Below are positions 24,067 to 28,833 of a DNA stretch of 28,833 nt, piece by piece (the stretch's first letter is position 1; each line of letters begins with the position of its first letter). The stretch comes from JAVBUY01 sp031552735 (lineage in GTDB: Bacteria; Bacillota; Clostridia; Christensenellales; Aristaeellaceae), in contig JAVBMF010000062.1 in NCBI GenBank assembly GCA_031552735.1, positions 1 through 28,833 of the forward strand, given 5' to 3'. The translations under genes and the position numbers were made by a program. The notes beneath the pieces are model-generated. The model made no database searches. It worked only from the letters and a program-made list of their open reading frames with translations, and was not told where the DNA came from.

Positions 24067-25008
24067 GTGATCAGTGTCATCGTGCCGTGCTATAACGCCG
24101 CGCCCTACCTGCGCGCGTGCTTGGACTCGCTGTGCGCGCAGACCGAGCGCGATATCGAGATCATTGTGGTGGACGACGGCAGCACCGACGGCAGCGGCGC
24201 GATCGCCGATGCCTACGCGGCGCAAGAGCCGCGCGTCGCGGTGCTGCATGGCGACAATCGCGGGGTATCGGCGGCGCGCAACGCGGGGCTTGCGGCCGCG
24301 CGCGGTGACCGCGTCGCCTTTGTCGATGCGGACGACACGCTGCCGGAGGGCGCGTTCGCGGCGCTGTGCGGGGATGCTGACATCGTCTGCGGGCTGATTG
24401 CGGAGGACGACCGCGCCGGGGAACGCTATGTGCTGACGCCGCTGCGGCAGCTGACCACGCGCGATGCGCAGATTCGCGCGCTGATTGACGGCGACCGCGT
24501 GCTCAACAGCCCCTGCAACAAGCTGTACAGCCGCGCGCTGATCGGCGATACACGCTTTATGGAAGGGCTGAAAATCGGAGAGGACGCGCTGTTTAATCTG
24601 GAGTTATATGCCCGCGCGGGTAGCACCGCGCTGGTGCCGGAGGTGACCTATACCTACCGCATGCACGGCGGCTCGGCGATGCATGGGGTTACGCGCGAGC
24701 AGCACTATGCTCGCCACCTGCCGTGGCTGGCGGCACTGCGCACACTGCTGTGCCGACTGGGGCTGCGCGAGGCGTACTTTGCTGCCTATTGTCACAGCCA
24801 TGTGCTGCGGTTATACAAGGCGCGCGGTGTCTTTGGCGTGCTGGCGGCGTTCAACCGCGAGGTGCGCGCCGCTGTGCTGGAAGGGGTCGCTCCCCAGCGC
24901 CTGCCCACGCCGCAAAAGTCGCTGTACGCGGTGGTCAAAGCGGGCTGCTACCCGCTGCTATATGCCTTCACCGGGCCGATGGGCATTGCCGGGCGACTGA
25001 TCGCCTAG
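24067..25008 (+). CDS. Family-2 glycosyltransferase 2 (GTG start)
   Basis: The protein has 313 residues and begins with a GTG preceded by GAAGGAGGGG (24052-24061). The frame is open upstream, but the canonical SVIVPCYN beta-strand begins two codons after this GTG. Donor and metal motifs are VDDGSTD (35-41) and VDADD (86-90). The acceptor half includes NSPCNKLYSRALI and KIGEDALFNLELY, features of capsule and teichoic-type GT2 enzymes. It closely resembles the flanking glycosyltransferases, especially in the first 100 residues, indicating tandem duplication. It probably acts on the same repeat unit at a different step. Confidence 0.9.
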   Translation: MISVIVPCYNAAPYLRACLDSLCAQTERDIEIIVVDDGSTDGSGAIADAYAAQEPRVAVLHGDNRGVSAARNAGLAAARGDRVAFVDADDTLPEGAFAALCGDADIVCGLIAEDDRAGERYVLTPLRQLTTRDAQIRALIDGDRVLNSPCNKLYSRALIGDTRFMEGLKIGEDALFNLELYARAGSTALVPEVTYTYRMHGGSAMHGVTREQHYARHLPWLAALRTLLCRLGLREAYFAAYCHSHVLRLYKARGVFGVLAAFNREVRAAVLEGVAPQRLPTPQKSLYAVVKAGCYPLLYAFTGPMGIAGRLIA

Positions 25009-25064
25009 GTGTGGACGCGGGCCATGCGCTTGCCCGCGCGGCTGCTGCGAAGGGAGGCGCGCGC

Positions 25065-25973
25065 ATGAAAGTGAGCGTGATCGTGCCCGCGTATCAGGCC
25101 GAGGCAACGCTGGCCGCCTGCCTGGACTCCCTGCGCGCGCAGACGATGGACGATATCGAGGTGCTGGTCATCGACGATGGCAGCACCGATCGCACCGGCG
25201 GCATCGCCGACCGGGTCGCCGACGCTGACGCGCGCGTGCGCGTGATCCATCAACCCAACCGGGGAGTATCGGCGGCGCGCAACGCGGGCATTTTGGCGGC
25301 GGCGGGGGAGTACATCGCCTTTGCCGATGCCGACGACACGCTGCCGCCGGATGCGCTGCAGCGCCTGGTGACCGTTGCCGATGCCCGGGAAGCCGACTTG
25401 GTTACCGGGGACTATGACGACGGGCGCACCACGCATGCGCTGCCGCCCGACATTTCCCGCGAGGAGATGCTGTCCGCGCTGGTGCGTTGCGATGGCCGGT
25501 ACAACGCCGTGTGGGCGCATCTGTACCGCCGCGCGTTCCTACTGGAGCACCGGCTGACACTGCCCGAGGGCATCCGCATCGGCGAGGATGTGCTGTTCAA
25601 CCTGTCGGCGACGCTGGCCGCGCGCCGCATCGCGCACACGCCACAGGTGGTGTACCACTATGCCGAGCAGCCGGACTCGGCTATGGCACGCAGCAAGTCC
25701 GGCGTCATGGCGGCGCATGTGCCCATGCTGGATGCGATGGATGCGCTGCTATTGCGGCACCGCATCAAGGCGGCGCATTATCGCGATTTTCTGGAGCTGC
25801 ACGCCGGGCTGCGTCATCGCGACGGCCAGCGCGCACTGCTGCCCGACGACCTGCGCCGCGTCAACCGCGGCATTCATCCGATGGCGCTGCCCATACGACA
25901 GCTTGCGCTGTGGGGCATGGCGGCACTGGGGCTGGGCGGCACGCTGTGCCGACGGATACAACAAGGAATGTGA
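25065..25973 (+). CDS. Family-2 glycosyltransferase 3
   Basis: The protein has 302 residues with the same layout: VSVIVPAYQAEATL, IDDGSTD (36-42), ADADD (87-91), then NAVWAHLYRRAFL and IRIGEDVLFNLS in the acceptor half. It is closest in order of motifs to glycosyltransferase 2. The ATG at 25065 has GGGAGG seven bases upstream and is chosen over the long upstream open frame, which is only a shadow of the previous gene. Fifty-six bases separate it from glycosyltransferase 2. The pyruvyl transferase begins 13 bases after its stop. Donor and linkage are unknown. Confidence 0.9.
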   Translation: MKVSVIVPAYQAEATLAACLDSLRAQTMDDIEVLVIDDGSTDRTGGIADRVADADARVRVIHQPNRGVSAARNAGILAAAGEYIAFADADDTLPPDALQRLVTVADAREADLVTGDYDDGRTTHALPPDISREEMLSALVRCDGRYNAVWAHLYRRAFLLEHRLTLPEGIRIGEDVLFNLSATLAARRIAHTPQVVYHYAEQPDSAMARSKSGVMAAHVPMLDAMDALLLRHRIKAAHYRDFLELHAGLRHRDGQRALLPDDLRRVNRGIHPMALPIRQLALWGMAALGLGGTLCRRIQQGM

Positions 25974-25986
25974 GGAATCCACGCGC

Positions 25987-27174
25987 ATGCAACATCCGAC
26001 CATCCTGCTCTATGGACACGGCGGCAAGGACAACCGAGGCTGCGAGGCCATTGCGATCAGCACCACGGCGCTGATTCACAGCGCGCGCCCCGACGCACGT
26101 ATTGAAGTGGCCAGCCTGCGCGCCGAGGGGGATCGCACTGTCGGCATCCCCGGCGTGTCGCGCATTGTGCCGCACGGCATCAAGCCGTTGTCTGTCGACC
26201 GCCTCATCAATTCCATCAATGATCGCATCGGCGCGGACCGCGACACCATTGTCGCGCGCACCCAGGCGCCGATGCTGCGTGCCGCGCGGCAGGCCGACGT
26301 ATGCCTGTCGGTGGGCGGCGACACCTATTGCTATACGCGGCCGGAGATGCTATACGTGGTCAACCGCCAGTTGGCGCGTATGGGCAAACCGGCGGCGCTG
26401 TGGGGCTGCTCGATTGAGCCGGTGTCCCTGAACGACGCCGAGATGCTGGCCGACCTGTCCAGCTATCGCGCGATTTTTGCCCGCGAGAGCATTACGTATG
26501 CGGCGCTGAAAGACGCCGGGCTGCCCGCTGTATCGAGCGCCGACCCGGCCTTCACGCTGGCGCCGGAGCTGGTCGATCTGCCGGAAGGCTTTCTGCCGGG
26601 CAACACGATCGGACTGAACATCAGCCCGCTGGCGTTGGAGCACGCGCAGGATGCCGGACGCGCGATGGAAGGCGTGACCGCGCTGATCCGTCATATCCTG
26701 CATAGCACCGATAGCGTTGTGGCGCTGCTGCCGCATGTGCGTTGGCCGCACGACGACGACATGCGCACGCTGTCCGCGCTGAAAGTCGCCTTTGCCGAGG
26801 AGCCGCGTGTGCTGCTGCTGGACCGGGTCTACACCGCGCCGCGCATCAAGCACATCATCGCGCAGATGCGCTGCCTGATCGCCGCGCGCACGCATGCGAG
26901 CATCGCCGCATACTCCACTGGCGTGCCCACGTTGGTGCTGGGCTACTCGGTCAAGGCGCGGGGCATCGCGCGCGATCTGTATGGCGACGAGGCCGGGCAC
27001 GTGCTGCCGGTGCAGGAGATATCATCCGCCGCCGAGCTGACGCGCGCATTTGACGCGCTGATCGCCGGGGAGCGTGCTGAGCGCGCGCTGTTAAACGAGG
27101 CTGCGCCCAAGATGCGCGAGAAAGTCGCTGCCGCTGTGGACACCATCCTGAGCTGGACGGAGGCGCGCGCATGA
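25987..27174 (+). CDS. Polysaccharide pyruvyl transferase family protein
   Basis: The protein has 395 residues. The N-terminal LLYGHGGKDNRGCEA loop, LSVGGDTYCY (GGD at 110-112), FARESITYAALKDAG, and the C-terminal ARTHASIAAYSTGVPTLVLGYS are typical of the WcaK/AmsJ/CsaB-related family. That family transfers pyruvate from phosphoenolpyruvate to form ketals on sugars, giving the polymer negative charge. The start is the ATG at 25987, with GAGGA at 25972-25976 overlapping the previous stop. Its own stop overlaps the flippase ATG as ATGA. The large open frame upstream of the ATG is antisense-like shadow of glycosyltransferase 3. Pyruvylation versus a structural homologue with another role cannot be decided here. 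Confidence 0.9.
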   Translation: MQHPTILLYGHGGKDNRGCEAIAISTTALIHSARPDARIEVASLRAEGDRTVGIPGVSRIVPHGIKPLSVDRLINSINDRIGADRDTIVARTQAPMLRAARQADVCLSVGGDTYCYTRPEMLYVVNRQLARMGKPAALWGCSIEPVSLNDAEMLADLSSYRAIFARESITYAALKDAGLPAVSSADPAFTLAPELVDLPEGFLPGNTIGLNISPLALEHAQDAGRAMEGVTALIRHILHSTDSVVALLPHVRWPHDDDMRTLSALKVAFAEEPRVLLLDRVYTAPRIKHIIAQMRCLIAARTHASIAAYSTGVPTLVLGYSVKARGIARDLYGDEAGHVLPVQEISSAAELTRAFDALIAGERAERALLNEAAPKMREKVAAAVDTILSWTEARA

Positions 27175-28703
27175 AATTGACACTTCGACAGGAATATCGC
27201 TGGGGCGCGATGTTGTCCTATCTTACCATCGTGCTCAATGTGATTGTCGGTCTGATGGTTTCGCCGCTACTGGTGCGCACATTGGGTCGCGAGCAGTACA
27301 GTCTGTATCAATTGATCGGTTCGTTTGTTACTTATTTCGCGGTACTGGACTTTGGCCTGGGCAATGCGGTGATCCGTTACGTGGCCAAATATCGCGCCGA
27401 AAATGACCCCAAGCGCATGGAAAGCTTCATGGGCATGGTGGTTATGCTGTATGTGATCATCGGCGCGGTCATCGCGGTGATCGGCGCGTTCCTGTATTTT
27501 AAGGTGGACGCGCTGCTGCCCGCCGGGTCGCCGCCCGAGATGCTGTCGCAGGCGCGCGCGATGTTCTTGGTGATGGTGTTCAATATGACCATCTCGATGG
27601 TGGCGACGGCATTTCCATCGGCGCTGAGCGGCATGGAGAAGTTTGTGTTCCGCCGCGCGATCAGCATTGTTCGGTTGATTCTGCGCGCCGTGATTGTGGT
27701 CTTTATGCTGATAAGAGGCACCAACGCGCTGCACATTATGCTGGTCGACACGGCTTTTAACGTGCTGATGACGGTGATCAGCCTGCTCTATGCGGTATTT
27801 GCGGTGCATGTGCGCGTGCGTTTTTCCGGCTTTGACCGGGGCCTGCTGAAAGAGCTGTTCACTTATTCCTTCTATATTTTCCTAAACATGCTGATGAACG
27901 AGCTGTATTGGAACGTCGATCGCCTGATCATTGGCAAGCTATCGCTGTATATGGCGGCAATCACGAACATCTCCAGCCTGATTGTCCAGTACTTTCGCGA
28001 CTTTGCTGGGGCGCTGGGCGGATTCTTTCTGCCGATGGCGACGCGCATGGTGGTCAAGGAGGCCGACAACGAGCAAATGACCGACCTGATGATTCGTGTC
28101 GGGCGATTGCAACTGATGGTGATCAGCCTGATCATCGTAGGCTTTGGCGCGTGCGGGCAGCAATTCCTCGCGCTGTGGATTGGCGACACGCTGGGTGCTG
28201 ACGTAGGGCAAACCTACGCCATCACGCTGATGCAGATGCTGGCGCTGCTCATCCCGCTGTTCCAAACCACCGGCATCAGCATTGTGGAAGCGATGAACAA
28301 GCATGCGTTCCGCGCGATTGTGCTGGCGGTCATCTCGGTGGGCAATGTGGTGCTCAGCATCTATCTGGCGCGTCTGATGGGGCCGATGGGCGCGGCGATC
28401 GGCACGGCGCTTTCGCTGGTGGTGGGCAATATCTTCATCGTGAACTGGTACTACTACAAGAAGATCGGGCTGAATATTCCGCGATTCTTCCGCGATACGC
28501 TGCGCAAAATCGGGCCCGCATTGCTGGTCAGTGTGGCGGCGGGTTGCCTGTCGCTGCTGATCCCGCAGACCGGCTGGTGGACGCTGCTGGCGCGCATCGT
28601 GTTGGTTGGTGGCGTGCACTGCGCGTGCATGTATGCCGCGATGAATGACGACGAGAAGGCGCTGGTGGGCAGCATGCTGTTGCGGCGCGCGAAAGGAGCC
28701 TAG
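27171..28703 (+). CDS. Wzx-type polysaccharide flippase (MOP superfamily)
   Basis: The protein has 510 residues and 12-14 predicted membrane spans. The N-terminal half has the Wzx/RfbX pattern (LVRTLGREQYSLYQLIGSFVTYFAVLDFGLGNAVIRYVAKYRA in spans 1-2, quoted in parts as LVRTLGREQYSLYQ and LDFGLGNAVIRY). The middle has NELYWNVDRLIIGKL, and a second repeat contains FGACGQQFLALWIG. Such proteins move lipid-linked oligosaccharide repeat units across the membrane. The ATG overlaps the pyruvyl transferase stop, and its GGAGG lies within that gene. The presence of a flippase points to a Wzx/Wzy-like route, so a polymerase gene is expected outside the window unless the first cluster gene fills that role. 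Confidence 0.92.
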   Translation: MKLTLRQEYRWGAMLSYLTIVLNVIVGLMVSPLLVRTLGREQYSLYQLIGSFVTYFAVLDFGLGNAVIRYVAKYRAENDPKRMESFMGMVVMLYVIIGAVIAVIGAFLYFKVDALLPAGSPPEMLSQARAMFLVMVFNMTISMVATAFPSALSGMEKFVFRRAISIVRLILRAVIVVFMLIRGTNALHIMLVDTAFNVLMTVISLLYAVFAVHVRVRFSGFDRGLLKELFTYSFYIFLNMLMNELYWNVDRLIIGKLSLYMAAITNISSLIVQYFRDFAGALGGFFLPMATRMVVKEADNEQMTDLMIRVGRLQLMVISLIIVGFGACGQQFLALWIGDTLGADVGQTYAITLMQMLALLIPLFQTTGISIVEAMNKHAFRAIVLAVISVGNVVLSIYLARLMGPMGAAIGTALSLVVGNIFIVNWYYYKKIGLNIPRFFRDTLRKIGPALLVSVAAGCLSLLIPQTGWWTLLARIVLVGGVHCACMYAAMNDDEKALVGSMLLRRAKGA

Positions 28704-28706
28704 ATC

Positions 28707-28833
28707 ATGAGCGACGTGCGGGACAGGGCGACATGCACCGGTTGCGGCGCGTGCCTGAAGGCGTGCAAATTTAGCGCGATGGCCATGCGGCGCGATGACG
28801 AGGGCTTTTTGTATCCCGAGATTGACGATGCGC
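28707..28833 (+). CDS. Fe-S protein, F420-hydrogenase beta-subunit-like (3' end outside window)
   Basis: The first 42 codons are present. AAAGGAG lies upstream and the ATG is three bases past the flippase stop. A ferredoxin motif C10-xx-C13-xx-C16-xxx-C20 (CTGCGACLKAC) is followed by MAMRRDDEGFLYPEID. This opening is typical of the coenzyme F420 hydrogenase/dehydrogenase beta-subunit family. Copies of that family in polysaccharide loci are commonly found beside pyruvyl transferase genes, where they are thought to have a redox role in sugar modification. A second Fe-S cluster motif and the FrhB domain would be expected beyond the window. Confidence 0.8.
   Translation, partial: MSDVRDRATCTGCGACLKACKFSAMAMRRDDEGFLYPEIDDA

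Noticed and set aside
24723..25064. Upstream extension of the third glycosyltransferase frame
   Set aside because: It is an out-of-frame shadow of the second glycosyltransferase. The GT2 fold begins at the ATG at 25065.
25588..25986. Upstream extension of the pyruvyl transferase frame
   Set aside because: It overlaps the third glycosyltransferase in another frame. The family N-terminus starts at 25987.
1..28833. CRISPR arrays, tRNA or rRNA genes, insertion sequences, att sites
   Set aside because: I saw no spaced direct repeats of CRISPR type, cloverleaf with CCA-end, rRNA signature, transposase or integrase.

Overview
The window looks like a chromosomal segment of a GC-rich member of the Bacillota (class Clostridia). 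The case rests on the paired glgC/glgD ADP-glucose pyrophosphorylase genes, strong AGGAGG-type ribosome binding sites, secreted SH3b and peptidoglycan-binding proteins, a PepV-type dipeptidase and MBG/Listeria-Bacteroides repeat proteins. No rRNA, tRNA, CRISPR array, transposase or phage gene was seen, and the species cannot be named from this sequence. Coding density is high; no gene-free stretch exceeds 300 bases (the longest is the 295-base rsuA/glgC divergent region).

Region 1 (1-3920, +): the 3' part of a large secreted protein built of MBG-like repeats, followed by an orphan secreted family-5 solute-binding protein, closed by a bidirectional terminator. Region 2 (3945-8644, -): a five-gene operon read right to left (RsuA-type pseudouridine synthase, small-domain methyltransferase, MalY/PatB aminotransferase, PHP phosphoesterase, PepV dipeptidase). 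The genes overlap or nearly touch, and a promoter lies before the first. Region 3 (8757-14196): glycogen synthesis. glgC and glgD are on + and glgA is on -, with a leucine-rich-repeat secreted protein and a small Cys-rich membrane protein downstream of glgA. GlgA carries an unusual 72-residue Lys/Ala/Pro tail.

Region 4 (14227-20957) is an envelope region. It holds a secreted SH3b/three-PG-binding-domain protein with an unnamed C-terminal domain, a TraX-like membrane protein translationally coupled to a PIG-L-type deacetylase lipoprotein, a divergent class-3 lipase-like protein, and a secreted protein of four SH3b domains. A nested inverted repeat precedes the last gene. Region 5 (21021-28833, +) is the start of a surface-polysaccharide locus: a GT-C-like multi-membrane protein, three tandem family-2 glycosyltransferases, a polysaccharide pyruvyl transferase, a Wzx-type flippase and the first 42 codons of an Fe-S protein of the F420-hydrogenase beta-subunit type. 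The locus runs off the right edge.

The most notable points are the basic tail on GlgA, the coupled deacetylase/TraX pair, the unnamed HxCxH domain protein, the structured element before the SH3b gene, and the DNA-level similarity among the tandem glycosyltransferases and their start regions. No clearly new defence or mobile system is visible.
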